DNA of 64,000 bases from Pyrinomonadaceae bacterium (GTDB taxonomy: Bacteria; Acidobacteriota; Blastocatellia; Pyrinomonadales; Pyrinomonadaceae), in assembly GCA_014380365.1 (NCBI GenBank), contig JACMJZ010000003.1, positions 169,598 to 233,597 on the forward strand. The letters run 5' to 3'. Under the pieces are notes generated by a model. It saw only the letters and a list, made by a program, of their open reading frames with translations. It made no database searches and was not told where the DNA came from. The position numbers and the translations under genes are program-made. Position 1 is the first letter of the stretch. Each line of letters starts with the position of its first letter. Positions 45,166 through 53,513 of the stretch are shown piece after piece.

Positions 45166-45235
45166 GTAGGACAGGCATTCCTGCCTGTCCATAACTGATA
45201 AGCGAAGAATAGACAGGCAGGAATGCCCGTCCTAC
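45166..45235. repeat. Near-perfect palindrome GTAGGACAGGCATTCCTGCC
   Basis: Arms at 45166-45189 and 45212-45235 are 24 bases each with one mismatch; the loop is 22 bases. Each arm itself contains the palindrome GACAGGCATTCCTGCCTGTC. It lies directly before the PuuD-like gene, whose ribosome site (GGAGG) follows 5 bases later. Confidence 0.85.
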
Positions 45236-45251
45236 CTGACGGAGGTCTTTT

Positions 45252-46058
45252 ATGTTCATCGAGTCAACTGTTCATCTCCCCATCAGTCTGGCTATGTTTC
45301 AGGACGTTTTTAACATGCCCTCCAGCCCGGAAGTTGTGCTCCGGATTGTGCTGCGTTGGACCCACTTTGTCGCCGGCATAACCTGGATCGGCCTGCTTTA
45401 TTTTTTCAACCTTGTGAATGTTCCCGTGCAGAAAGGCCTCGACGCCGATACGAAGAAGAAAGTGAATCCGGAATTACTGGGACGTGCGCTTTGGTACTTC
45501 CGTTGGGGCGCGGTAATAACAGTCTTAGCTGGCTTGGCTTACTTCGCGATGTACACGCTTAAGGGAGATGTAGCCAACGCAAACACGATTGGCGGCGGCA
45601 ACATCAATCTCTGGTATGTGCTCGGCGCCTGGTTAACTTATCCGATCGTGCTTTTCGTCGTGGAGTTTCTGCTCATTAAGAAAGTGGCGGCCCTGACTAA
45701 AGATGGACGCGTCTTTGCGGTTGTCATGTTAATTCTGGTCGCGATCGTCACCTGGGGTCTGGTCAAGTTTTTTGACAGTATGCTTACGGCTGGCGGAGAA
45801 AGTTGGGCCAGCAATAAGACCTATTCGATTGGAGTCGGCGGCGCTTATGGCATCGTGATGATGTTGAATGTTTGGGGCATTATTTGGCCGAACAATAAGA
45901 GGATTATCGCGGCCACTGCGGGTACTGGCCCTGCCGCCGCGCCGGAATTGGCCCGCCAGGCTTTTATCGCTTCGCGAACCAACGCCTGGTTGTCGCTGCC
46001 GCTGCTGCTGTTTATGGGAACCGCACACGGCGATTGGGTGATCTTCGGAAAGAACTAG
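45252..46058 (+). CDS. Urate oxidase N-terminal-like (PuuD-type) membrane protein
   Basis: A 268-residue membrane protein. About seven hydrophobic segments are visible, including LRWTHFVAGITWIGLLYFFN, VLGAWLTYPIVLFVVEFLLI, FAVVMLILVAIVTWGLVKFF and GGAYGIVMMLNVWGIIWPNN. The RWxHxxxGxxWIG pattern fits the membrane half of PuuD (urate oxidase N-terminal family, PF06181), where conserved His may bind haem. The soluble cytochrome c half of PuuD is missing. GGAGG precedes the ATG. I see no purine-degradation genes nearby, so activity on urate is doubtful. Confidence 0.75.
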   Translation: MFIESTVHLPISLAMFQDVFNMPSSPEVVLRIVLRWTHFVAGITWIGLLYFFNLVNVPVQKGLDADTKKKVNPELLGRALWYFRWGAVITVLAGLAYFAMYTLKGDVANANTIGGGNINLWYVLGAWLTYPIVLFVVEFLLIKKVAALTKDGRVFAVVMLILVAIVTWGLVKFFDSMLTAGGESWASNKTYSIGVGGAYGIVMMLNVWGIIWPNNKRIIAATAGTGPAAAPELARQAFIASRTNAWLSLPLLLFMGTAHGDWVIFGKN

Positions 46059-46244
46059 AAAGTTGTAACTGCATTAAGTCTCAGGCAGTAGGTGGAAGAG
46101 TTTCCGCTTACTGCCTTTTGCTTTGCCCTTTTTTGGCCGCGACAGTAAATCATTAGGCGCTCAACCGATTCGCCACATTCACGCGCAATAGTCGCTGACG
46201 TAACTGTTAGTTGTTCACAGCATTCATAACAACGGAGGTGAAGA

Positions 46245-46901
46245 ATGAGCCCGAGCAAAACCAGCAACAAATCCAACATTGATTCTTACAAAGCAAGGGA
46301 ATTCAACTTGAGTGGCCTGACCGGCATCTCCGATGAAACGCTGGAGATGCACTTCAAGCTCTACGAAGGCTACGTCAAAGAAACAAACAATCTGACTGAG
46401 AAGATTTCGGAGTTTATCAAAGACGCCAAAGTCGATCAGGAAGAGATGCCCGCCTATTCCGAACTGACGCGCCGGCTCGGTTTTGAGTACAACGGAATGG
46501 TCCTTCACGAATACTACTTCGACAACCTCAAGAGCGGCGGCGGACCCGGCGATCCTGGAAAGACGGCGCAGTTTGCTAAAGCGGCGGAGTCCAGCTTCGG
46601 CAGTTACGAAATCTGGAAAGCGGATTTTGTCAGCGTCGGTAAAATGAGAGGAGTTGGCTGGGCAGTTTGCAACCAGAATCCAGTGAACGGACGAATATCA
46701 AATCACTGGATCACTCTGCACGAGACGGGCAATATTGCCGGCTTCGATCCAATCCTGGTGATGGACGTCTGGGAACACGCGTACCTGCTTGACTACAAAC
46801 CGGCCGAGCGTCCGAAGTATATCGAAGCATTCTTTGCAAACATCGACTGGACGACCGTTGAGAAACGCTTGCGAAAAGGAAAAGGCGCCAGCGGCGCTTG
46901 A
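46245..46901 (+). CDS. sodB: Superoxide dismutase, Fe/Mn family
   Basis: A 218-residue enzyme. The metal ligands are visible: His36 in EMHFKLYEGYV, His88 in MVLHEYYF, and Asp174 and His178 in VMDVWEHAYLLDYK. The usual His-His after the first ligand (HxxxHHxxYV) is replaced by LYEGYV, and the GSGWxxL segment is VGWAVCNQNP, so it belongs to a divergent branch of the family. Fe versus Mn use cannot be told. There is no signal peptide, so it is cytoplasmic. It has a good ribosome site, GGAGG, before the ATG. Confidence 0.93.
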   Translation: MSPSKTSNKSNIDSYKAREFNLSGLTGISDETLEMHFKLYEGYVKETNNLTEKISEFIKDAKVDQEEMPAYSELTRRLGFEYNGMVLHEYYFDNLKSGGGPGDPGKTAQFAKAAESSFGSYEIWKADFVSVGKMRGVGWAVCNQNPVNGRISNHWITLHETGNIAGFDPILVMDVWEHAYLLDYKPAERPKYIEAFFANIDWTTVEKRLRKGKGASGA

Positions 46902-46962
46902 CTGGCGCCAGCGGCGTTTAACTAAGGTCTCAGTCTTTGGAGTTCTAGTTTTCTCTGTGCAG

Positions 46963-47038
46963 CCTCCGTGTTCTCTGTGTCTCTGTGGTGAACAATAGCT
47001 AACAAAGATTCACCACAGAGACACAGAGGACACAGAGG
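46963..47038. repeat. Palindrome TTCACCACAGAGACACAGAG
   Basis: CCTCCGTGTTCTCTGTGTCT and CTGTGGTGAA (46963-46992) pair almost perfectly with TTCACCACAGAGACACAGAG and GACACAGAGG (47009-47038), 30-base arms with a 16-base loop. A single-arm relative (CACCACTGAGACACAGAGAA) lies at 17970-17990. Confidence 0.88.
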
Positions 47039-47159
47039 ACGCGCAGAGGATTAGTTCAAACCAGGAACCCTGCTCGCTGCAGTCTTCGTTGGCTTACCAT
47101 CCCTATCGCGGTACACTTACGCAAAATTCATCCCGACACTACGGAACCTGGAGGAGAAT

Positions 47160-48134
47160 ATGCGCCGACCTCGAAACTTGCGGTTGTTATTCCTGATCAC
47201 ATCGTGCTCGCTTTTATTCGCCGCGTGCTCAGGCGACCCCGACAACGCAAGGACGACTGTAACCACGACGGTGTCGCCACCAGCCGTTCAGGCTTTGACG
47301 GTGGCATCTCGACCGCAAGCGATTCTTAATCTGATGAAAGCGCGAGGCGAGCAGGATGAAGCTGCGCCGACCTTGAAAATTATCTCACCGGCCGCGAACG
47401 CCGTCATCAATGGTTCAAAAGTTGAAGTGAAATTAGATCTCAGCGGGGAGCTGAAGGGCTACATGCCTCATAAGGATCCGGCCACCGGAAAAGGCAATCA
47501 CATCCACGTTATCCTGGATAACGAACCTTACGAGGCTTATTACGAATTGGGCCCGCCCTTTGAACTGCGCAACGTGGCGGAAGGCAAACACACTTTGCGC
47601 GTGTTCGCGTCGCGACCCTGGCACGAGAGCTACAAGAATGATGGTTCATTTCAGATGGTGACGTTTACCGTGAAAGGTGGCGGCGACGCGAGCAAGCCCA
47701 CTACGACCGGCTCGGGCCAGACGATGGCAAACGCCAACAACAGTGGAGCGAACAAGGATGCGGCGAGCCCATCCCCAGCGCCTCGCGAGGGCAAGGACGT
47801 CGCTGCGAGCAAAGCCGGCGACGTCGATCCGACGAAGCCGCTCCTGACCTACAGCCGGCCCAAGGGTGAATACAAAGGCGAAGACGCCGATCCGATCATG
47901 ATCGATTTCTGGCTCACGAATGCGAAATTAAAAGGCGATGGCGGCGAGTATCGCGTCCGTTACTTCGTCGACGATGACGAGGCCAGGTTCATCGATAAAT
48001 GGGATCCTATTTGGTTGTCAGGATGGATCAGCGGCAAGCATACGGTAAGAATCGAACTCCTGGACAAAGACGGAAGGCCGGTGGAGAACGGCGGCTACAA
48101 CACGACCACGCGTACTATCACAGTGGTGAAGTAG
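47160..48134 (+). CDS. Lipoprotein of unknown function
   Basis: A 324-residue protein with a lipoprotein signal: basic start, hydrophobic run (LLFLITSCSLLFAA) and lipobox FAAC with Cys at 22. It appears to have two similar halves: residues 65-170 (ISPAANAVINGSKVEVKLDL, then a ...KHTLRVFASRPWHESYKN motif) and 220-324 (GKHTVRIELLDKDGRPVENG), joined by a low-complexity linker (about 175-220). Both halves end in a KHT(L/V)R strand, which suggests duplicated beta-sandwich domains. GGAGG precedes the ATG. I do not know its role. Confidence 0.8.
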   Translation: MRRPRNLRLLFLITSCSLLFAACSGDPDNARTTVTTTVSPPAVQALTVASRPQAILNLMKARGEQDEAAPTLKIISPAANAVINGSKVEVKLDLSGELKGYMPHKDPATGKGNHIHVILDNEPYEAYYELGPPFELRNVAEGKHTLRVFASRPWHESYKNDGSFQMVTFTVKGGGDASKPTTTGSGQTMANANNSGANKDAASPSPAPREGKDVAASKAGDVDPTKPLLTYSRPKGEYKGEDADPIMIDFWLTNAKLKGDGGEYRVRYFVDDDEARFIDKWDPIWLSGWISGKHTVRIELLDKDGRPVENGGYNTTTRTITVVK

Positions 48135-48139
48135 TTTTT

Positions 48140-48251
48140 GTAACGCAAACTGCTACCACCCCACGCGGGCTGCCCGCGCGGGGGCCCCCGGGTTAGTTTG
48201 CGATGGCCATGAGAGACAGCGTTCAAATCGCAAACTAACAGTTTGCGTTAC
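48140..48251. repeat. Cloverleaf-like nested palindrome
   Basis: The outer arms GTAACGCAAACTG (48140-48152) and CAGTTTGCGTTAC (48239-48251) pair perfectly. Inside are a second perfect pair, GTTAGTTTGCGAT (48192-48204) and ATCGCAAACTAAC (48227-48239), and a GC-rich hairpin (GCGGGC-TGC-CCGCG region, about 48165-48190). All three stems fit in 112 bases between the lipoprotein and HxlR genes. Confidence 0.88.
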
Positions 48252-48255
48252 GCCT

Positions 48256-48741
48256 TTGGAGAATGAATTAGTGCGACGTCGCAAAATTGATGGTTGCCCC
48301 ATTGCCGGCGCGCTACAAATGATCGGCGACAAGTGGAGCATGCTCGTCGTCAGAGACCTCGCCAACGGCCCCAGGCGTACGATGGAATTGCTCAACGGGC
48401 TGGCTCCGATTAGCAGCCGTACCTTAGTCGCCCGCTTGCGCGACATGGAGAAAGACCAGTTGCTCGAGCGAACTGACTTTGGCGGCAACCCTCCACATAT
48501 CGAGTATGGACTGACGGAACGCGGGCGCCTGCTGCTGCCTTTAGTTGATGCCTTACGAGTGCTGGGTCAATCGCTTGACTGTAACGAATGTGAGGATCGA
48601 AAGAAGCATCTTGGGTTTTACTGCGAGGCCTGCCCCAAGAACCCTCCGGTCTATCAACCTGAAACTGAACCGCTTGTTCAGCCAACCACTCCGCTACCAC
48701 GACGACGACAACAGAGGGACGATTCTATTGTGCTGTTGTAG
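48256..48741 (+). CDS. HxlR family transcriptional regulator
   Basis: A 161-residue winged-helix regulator. The HxlR pattern is intact: CPIAGALQMIGDKWSMLVVR with its conserved Cys and the GDKW motif, FNELL-like MELLNGLAPISSRTLVARLR as recognition helix, and YGLTERGRLLLPLVDALRVL for the wing. The C-terminus carries extra Cys (CNECEDRKKHLGFYCEAC, about residues 115-132), which could bind metal and are not usual for the family. It starts at a TTG at 48256 or an in-frame GTG at 48271, straight after the palindrome. Confidence 0.9.
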   Translation: MENELVRRRKIDGCPIAGALQMIGDKWSMLVVRDLANGPRRTMELLNGLAPISSRTLVARLRDMEKDQLLERTDFGGNPPHIEYGLTERGRLLLPLVDALRVLGQSLDCNECEDRKKHLGFYCEACPKNPPVYQPETEPLVQPTTPLPRRRQQRDDSIVLL

Positions 48742-48748
48742 AAGCGCA

Positions 48749-49049
48749 CTAAATCGCAGGTAATCGGTCTTTCCAGTTATAGGGTTCTCTGCTGTTATGC
48801 ATTACCGCCACGATAACTAACTCGTCAACTCTAAGGTAATAAGTAACGCCGTAGGGAAACCCCTTCACCTGACAGTGTCGAGTGGTCTCCGTGATCGATG
48901 GCCAAGCCTCGGGATACTGCGCAATGCCCAGGACTGTTTTCTTGACCACGTCTGAAAACCGAACCCCAAGCCAGCCCGCTTTTTGTTGTGTAATACCTAA
49001 TCGCCTGGTTAAACTCATTCTTCGTCGGAGATAAGAATCTTACCTTCAC
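48749..49049 (-). pseudogene. ParE/RelE-type toxin interrupted at an A5 run
   Basis: From a GTG at 49049, which overlaps the antitoxin stop by four bases, the frame reads MKVRFLSPTKNEFNQAIRYY-TTK and then leaves the family. Skipping one A in the A5 run (48980-48984 on this strand) restores KAGWLGVRFSDVVKKTVLGI and on to HNSREPYNWKDRL, a complete ParE/RelE toxin of about 99 residues. So the gene carries a one-base insertion, or the run length is a sequencing error. The antitoxin upstream is intact. Confidence 0.8.
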
Positions 49050-49276
49050 AACGTTCTTTGGCGATCTATTTCATCAAAGACACTGTCCGCCGATACCGCT
49101 TCAATTTCACCTCGCTCAAAAGCGGCAACGCGCTCCTCAGCTTCCGCCGCCCATAGTGTCAATATCCTGGGATCGGCCGGTTCCAAACTAGCAAGAATAT
49201 CGTCAGCGAGCTCTGCTCGTTCGTCAGGCGGCATGGATAGGATCTCCTGTAGGAGTTCCGTTGTTCTGGTAGACAT
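49046..49276 (-). CDS. Addiction-module antitoxin
   Basis: A 76-residue acidic protein of the addiction-module (PF09720-like) family: TTELLQEILSMPPDERAELA, DDILASLEP and the end RVAAFERGEIEAVSADSVFD. The ATG at 49276 is chosen because AAGGAGG lies 6 bases before it. Its stop overlaps the toxin start (GTGA), the classical coupling. It lies directly downstream of trxB on the same strand. It would bind and neutralise the ParE-like toxin. Confidence 0.88.
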   Translation of the reverse strand: MSTRTTELLQEILSMPPDERAELADDILASLEPADPRILTLWAAEAEERVAAFERGEIEAVSADSVFDEIDRQRTL

Positions 49277-49287
49277 TCCTTCCTCCT

Positions 49288-50394
49288 TCAATCTTCTCTG
49301 GCGGCCATCTCCGGATGGTTGGGAACCATCCTTCCATCCGGTTCAATGATTGCCTGATGATCTGGCGTAATGTGCTCGCCTTCGATTGTGACCTCATCGC
49401 CGCCGGGCATGGCCACCGGTAAATGATCCAGGAACCTCTCAGCATCAAGTGCTGCCATGCAGCCGGTGCCAGCAGCCGTTACTGCCTGTCGATAACAGTT
49501 GTCCTGCACGTCTCCGCAGGCAAAAACTCCCGGTACATTCGTCGCTGTTGAGCGGTGCGCCGTTACAAGGTAACCGATTTCGTCCATGTCCAACTGGCCT
49601 TTGAAGAGCGCCGTATTCGGCTTATGCCCGATCGCAATGAACACGCCGGAGCAAGCAAGAACGCGCTCCTCGTGCGTCTGCACGTTACGCAAACGGACGC
49701 CGGTGACGCCGGCCTGCGTCTCTCCCAGAATCTCCTCAACCTCGGTGTTCCAGACAAACTCAATCTTCGGATTCTGAAAAGCTTTGTCCTGCATGATCTT
49801 TGAAGCGCGCAGCTTGTCGCGGCGATGGATTACGTAAACTTTCGCAGCGTAACGCGTCAGAAACGTCGCTTCCTCCATTGCCGTATCTCCGCCGCCGACT
49901 ACCACGAGCGGCTGGTTACGAAATCCTGGCAGCGGTCCATCGCAAGTTGCACACGCCGAGACACCGTTGCCGCCAAAACCGTCAGGCACCTTCGCCTCAC
50001 CCGGAATGCCCAACCACATCGCTGAAGCTCCGGTGGCGATGATCAGTGTCTGAGTGTTGATTTCGTAGTTATCCGTTTTAAGAATAAAGGGCCGCTCGCT
50101 TACGTCTGCCGTATGAATCCACTCTTCGAGAAACTCCGTTCCAAACCGTTCCGCCTGGGCGCGAAATTCTTCCATCAACGCGGGCCCATCGATACCTTTG
50201 GCGAAACCAGGATAATTCTCCACGTCAGTCGTGATCATCAACTGTCCGCCGGGCGCCGTCTGTTTTTCCGCGTCCGCGGGGGCGTCGATCAAAAGCGGTT
50301 TGAGATTGGCGCGCGCCGCATAAATGGCGGCAGTGAGGCCGGCGGGGCCCGAGCCAATGATTACAACCTCTTTATCGAGCGTTTGCGTCGGCAT
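49288..50394 (-). CDS. trxB: Thioredoxin reductase
   Basis: A 368-residue flavoprotein that reduces thioredoxin with NADPH. The FAD motif VVIIGSGPAGLTAAIYAARA is at residues 10-29; the redox pair is in VSACATCDGPLPGF; NADPH binding is VVVGGGDTAMEEATFLTRYA; VFACGDVQDNCYRQAVTAAG closes the second FAD site. The ATG at 50394 gives the normal start; an upstream in-frame start at 50469 adds 25 basic residues. The C-terminus runs about 45 residues beyond the usual end (PGGDEVTIEGEHITPDHQ), an extension without a recognised motif. Confidence 0.96.
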   Translation of the reverse strand: MPTQTLDKEVVIIGSGPAGLTAAIYAARANLKPLLIDAPADAEKQTAPGGQLMITTDVENYPGFAKGIDGPALMEEFRAQAERFGTEFLEEWIHTADVSERPFILKTDNYEINTQTLIIATGASAMWLGIPGEAKVPDGFGGNGVSACATCDGPLPGFRNQPLVVVGGGDTAMEEATFLTRYAAKVYVIHRRDKLRASKIMQDKAFQNPKIEFVWNTEVEEILGETQAGVTGVRLRNVQTHEERVLACSGVFIAIGHKPNTALFKGQLDMDEIGYLVTAHRSTATNVPGVFACGDVQDNCYRQAVTAAGTGCMAALDAERFLDHLPVAMPGGDEVTIEGEHITPDHQAIIEPDGRMVPNHPEMAARED

Positions 50395-50640
50395 GGTGTC
50401 TGTTCGTTCCTTTTTGTTGTTGCGAATCGCGACGAAAATCCTGTAATGCCTCGATTTTCGCGTAATCAAGCAGTTAGCCTGCGCTCAGAGTCCAAGTCTC
50501 GATTAACGAGAAACTTGATTGAGACACTACTAAAATGCCCGAAAGCATAGTATAACTAGCGATACTAGAGTAGTCGAACCCGAGAGCAGGCGGCCTTACA
50601 GAAGAGCAACTCGACTGAACAGGGGCACTTAGGCAAACGA

Positions 50641-51558
50641 TTGAACGCAGTCAGCAATCCGAAAAAGATTGAGACCATTGGCGTCATAGGCGCAGGCACC
50701 ATGGGTCACGGAATCGCTCAGGTGGCCGCCGCCGCCGGCTACCGAGTGCTGCTGCGCGATGTCGACCGCGAGTCGCTGGCCCGCGGGATCAGCGGTATCG
50801 AGCGGAACCTTGCCAAAGGAATTCAACTGGGCAAGCTCACCGAAGACGATCGCGATGCTGTCATGCAACACATTCGCGGCACTACCCAGTTAGAAGAGAT
50901 TGCTACCGCGGACTTAATCATCGAAGCTGCCCCCGAGCAACTACAGTTGAAGCAGGATCTGCTGCGGGAGGTTGAAGCGCTCTCTGGTGGTGACTCTATT
51001 TTCGCGACTAACACTTCATCGCTTTCGATAACTGAAATCGCCAAAGCTTCCGAACGACCGCACCGCGTAGTCGGCTTACACTTCTTCAATCCGGTTCACC
51101 TGATGCGACTAGTGGAGATAGTAGTCGGAAAAGCCACGGGAGATGATACAGTTGCGACTGCTCGTGAAGTCAGCCTGCGGTTGCGGAAAGAACCGATAAT
51201 CGTTAACGATGTGCCGGGATTTGCTTCGAGCCGTTTGGGTGTGGCCCTGGGTCTCGAAGCGATGCGCATGTTCGAACAAGGCGTCGCGTCGGCCCACGAT
51301 ATCGATACGGCAATGGAACTGGGTTATAACCACCCGATGGGTCCGCTTAAGTTAACCGATCACGTGGGTCTGGACATCCGACTCAATATTGCCGAGTATC
51401 TATATCGCGAGCTTGGTTCAGAAACATTTCGTCCGCCCGAGGTTTTGCGGCGTCTGGTTAGGGAGGGAAAGCTGGGGAAGAAAACGGGCGAAGGGTTTTA
51501 CAATTGGAGCGACGGGAAAGTCGCCAACGATCAGCGATCGGCAGCTAGTAAGGCGTAG
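50641..51558 (+). CDS. hbd: 3-hydroxybutyryl-CoA dehydrogenase
   Basis: A 305-residue NAD(P)-dependent 3-hydroxyacyl-CoA dehydrogenase. The NAD motif is GVIGAGTMGHGIAQVAAAAG near residues 14-33. The catalytic His lies in VVGLHFFNPVHLMRLVEIVV, and DVPGFASSRLGVALGLEAMR starts the C-terminal helical domain. The only start is a TTG at 50641. It fits beta-oxidation or butyrate metabolism; an enoyl-CoA hydratase gene lies 5 kb downstream on the same strand. Confidence 0.95.
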   Translation: MNAVSNPKKIETIGVIGAGTMGHGIAQVAAAAGYRVLLRDVDRESLARGISGIERNLAKGIQLGKLTEDDRDAVMQHIRGTTQLEEIATADLIIEAAPEQLQLKQDLLREVEALSGGDSIFATNTSSLSITEIAKASERPHRVVGLHFFNPVHLMRLVEIVVGKATGDDTVATAREVSLRLRKEPIIVNDVPGFASSRLGVALGLEAMRMFEQGVASAHDIDTAMELGYNHPMGPLKLTDHVGLDIRLNIAEYLYRELGSETFRPPEVLRRLVREGKLGKKTGEGFYNWSDGKVANDQRSAASKA

Positions 51559-51633
51559 GTCTTTCGGATAAGTGAGCGCCGATAATTCAAAATTAACTGA
51601 CCGCGTACACCTGACCGCTAGTTAATTACTTTG

Positions 51634-52017
51634 ATGAACGCCCCATACAATAATGAAGAGCGACGGTTTGCTTTGCGCATGGCGTTGCGCCTGCCTATCG
51701 TTATTTCAGGACGAGCCGAGGATGGCTCCGCCTGGAGCGAGCCCACCGAAACTGACGACATCTCAACCTCCGGCGCGCTTTTTCACCTCAATCAAAAGGT
51801 GAGTCGCGGGGAGCGGCTTTATCTGCGTGCGCACCGGCCTGACGGCGGACCAATCGAGGTGACTGCCATTGTGATTCGCATTGCGCCGGCCATCTATGGT
51901 ACGGCGCGGGTGGGTGTGCAGATTGACGAGTCACTGGAAAGCTGGATGCGACTCTTCGTCTCGTGGGTCGCCGATGACCAACCTGCCGCTGCCGAGTCAG
52001 AACCTTCTTCCGAATAA
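51634..52017 (+). CDS. PilZ domain protein
   Basis: A 127-residue protein consisting of little more than a PilZ domain, the common c-di-GMP receptor. It shows ERRFALRMALRLPIVISGRA (the first Arg-containing loop), then ETDDISTSGALFHLNQKVSR, the D/NxSxxG motif, and the closing strand GTARVGVQIDESLESW. The RxxxR loop is present but not in its most typical form, so c-di-GMP binding is likely rather than certain. The ATG at 51634 directly follows an in-frame TTG. Confidence 0.85.
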   Translation: MNAPYNNEERRFALRMALRLPIVISGRAEDGSAWSEPTETDDISTSGALFHLNQKVSRGERLYLRAHRPDGGPIEVTAIVIRIAPAIYGTARVGVQIDESLESWMRLFVSWVADDQPAAAESEPSSE

Positions 52018-52308
52018 TCAATCCTGCCCTTGCACCGCACCGGCGTCCTGCCCGCGCAGCCGGCGCTGGTTTTGAGGGCCAGAACCCAGCATCAACAAAA
52101 AAAGCGGCCGCCAGAGATTGAGTCGGAAGCCTCTTTTCTTCTTTGGTGTCCCCACCAGAACAGAGATCATCCGCTTGACCCGGTTCCTACGTGCCACGCC
52201 AGGCTGAGTCTCGCTCGCGAAGGAGGCTAACCGGATCCACCATTCAGACTCGGAGTGACGAGCCGCTGGCGTTGTTGGTTGCTTGAGCATTGTTCCAACT
52301 CCACCGGA

Positions 52309-52593
52309 TCAATGGTCCTTCTTGTTCTTGTTCGAGTTGTGATTGTTGCTGTTTATCGACTTGACGCCGGCCGTGTTTGCATTACCGTTGTCATTGGTCA
52401 GCACGGCGGTATTCGATGAGACGGTCTTGCTATTGGTGTTGGCAGGAATGTTGGCGTTGGCGTCGACCACGGCATCGCGTGCCGGACTTCCCGTATTGGC
52501 GTTTGAAGTTGTATTAGTGTTGGTAGCGGCGGCACAGCCCGTTAAGGCTGCTGCCGCCACCAGCACGAATGCAAGTGATATGTTACGTTGCAT
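52309..52593 (-). CDS. Small Asn/Thr-rich lipoprotein
   Basis: A 94-residue lipoprotein: MQRNISLAFVLVAAAALTGC carries a lipobox LTGC with Cys at 20. The mature part is a low-complexity Asn/Thr/Ala/Ser chain (TNTNTTSNANTGS and on) ending in Lys/His. An in-frame start at 52620 would place the signal internally, so the ATG at 52593 is preferred. Low-complexity lipoproteins of this sort are common in the group; no function can be assigned. Confidence 0.72.
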   Translation of the reverse strand: MQRNISLAFVLVAAAALTGCAAATNTNTTSNANTGSPARDAVVDANANIPANTNSKTVSSNTAVLTNDNGNANTAGVKSINSNNHNSNKNKKDH

Positions 52594-52691
52594 CGCTACT
52601 GTCCTCCCTGGCTCGTTCATTCGTACGCGGGCGTGAAACCGCGTACGAATTCTGTTGGCGCGCTCTTATGAGTCGCGTGAATTAGTTCAAA

Positions 52692-53255
52692 CTATCGGTA
52701 AAGCGACTCTGCCCGGTTAGAACGCCATTCGTTCTCGAAGTAGTCGGCGTCTTCGGTCGTGCGCGGATTCACCCCCAGCACAATGCCGCCCTCGCGGATG
52801 CCCTTTTCGTAGTGCCGCGCATGCTCTTCGGGAATACCGTGGCCCACCAGCGCGCCGATCAAGCCACCGGTAAGCGCGCCTGCGCCACCGCCGGCAAGTG
52901 CCGCGGCGATTGGACCCGCGATTAACAACCCAAGTCCGGGCAGAGCAAGGGTGGTACCGATTGCCGCGATTGCCGCGAGCGTTGCGCCCACGCCGCCGCC
53001 GATGGCCGCTCCCTTACCAGCATCTTCCCATGCTTTGGTGCCGAGCTCGGTGTCACCATCCGTAAAATATTTCTTACGCGTTTCGTCAGACATCAACAGA
53101 TTGACGTCGTCTTTGCCGTAGCCGCGGCTGCCCAGAGATCCGTAAGCGCGTTCGGCGCTTTCCCGGTCCCTGAATAAACCTGTCATCATGCGCGAACGTT
53201 GCGGCACCGCGCCCGTAGCACCTGTGTTACCTAATCTGTCTGTGTCATATCCCAT
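52692..53255 (-). CDS. Glycine-zipper stress-type protein
   Basis: A 187-residue protein from the ATG at 53255, which has AAGGAGA 10 bases before it; an open frame reaches back to 53381 without a ribosome site. Residues 20-60 resemble the general-stress 17M domain (MTGLFRDRESAERAYGSLGS, then GYGKDDVNLLMSD). Residues 85-150 form two hydrophobic glycine-zipper stretches (GAAIGGGVGATLAAIAAIGT, GPIAAALAGGGAGALTGGLI). The C-terminus (HARHYEKGIREGGIVLGVNP) is typical of such proteins. Function is unproven; it is linked to stress in some bacteria. Confidence 0.83.
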   Translation of the reverse strand: MGYDTDRLGNTGATGAVPQRSRMMTGLFRDRESAERAYGSLGSRGYGKDDVNLLMSDETRKKYFTDGDTELGTKAWEDAGKGAAIGGGVGATLAAIAAIGTTLALPGLGLLIAGPIAAALAGGGAGALTGGLIGALVGHGIPEEHARHYEKGIREGGIVLGVNPRTTEDADYFENEWRSNRAESLYR

Positions 53256-53513
53256 TGTTCGTTCTCCTTCTGATGTGTTGCGATTGATACTAGTAATCCG
53301 GCCACGCCAGGACTCGACTGCCCGCCGACCCGTCGCCTTCTCATTAACAGCGTACGGCACCCATAGCAACGTCCATACCAAGAGCGTATGTTCCAGATAA
53401 GCACTGGAGAGTGTGAAGTCTTTTTGCGAGAGGGTTACTTGCGGTGTACTTCTCCAGTACGTTTCGTAATGGTGTGGTTCAGTTTACGAACGGCACTAGC
53501 GTTGGGAAACTCC

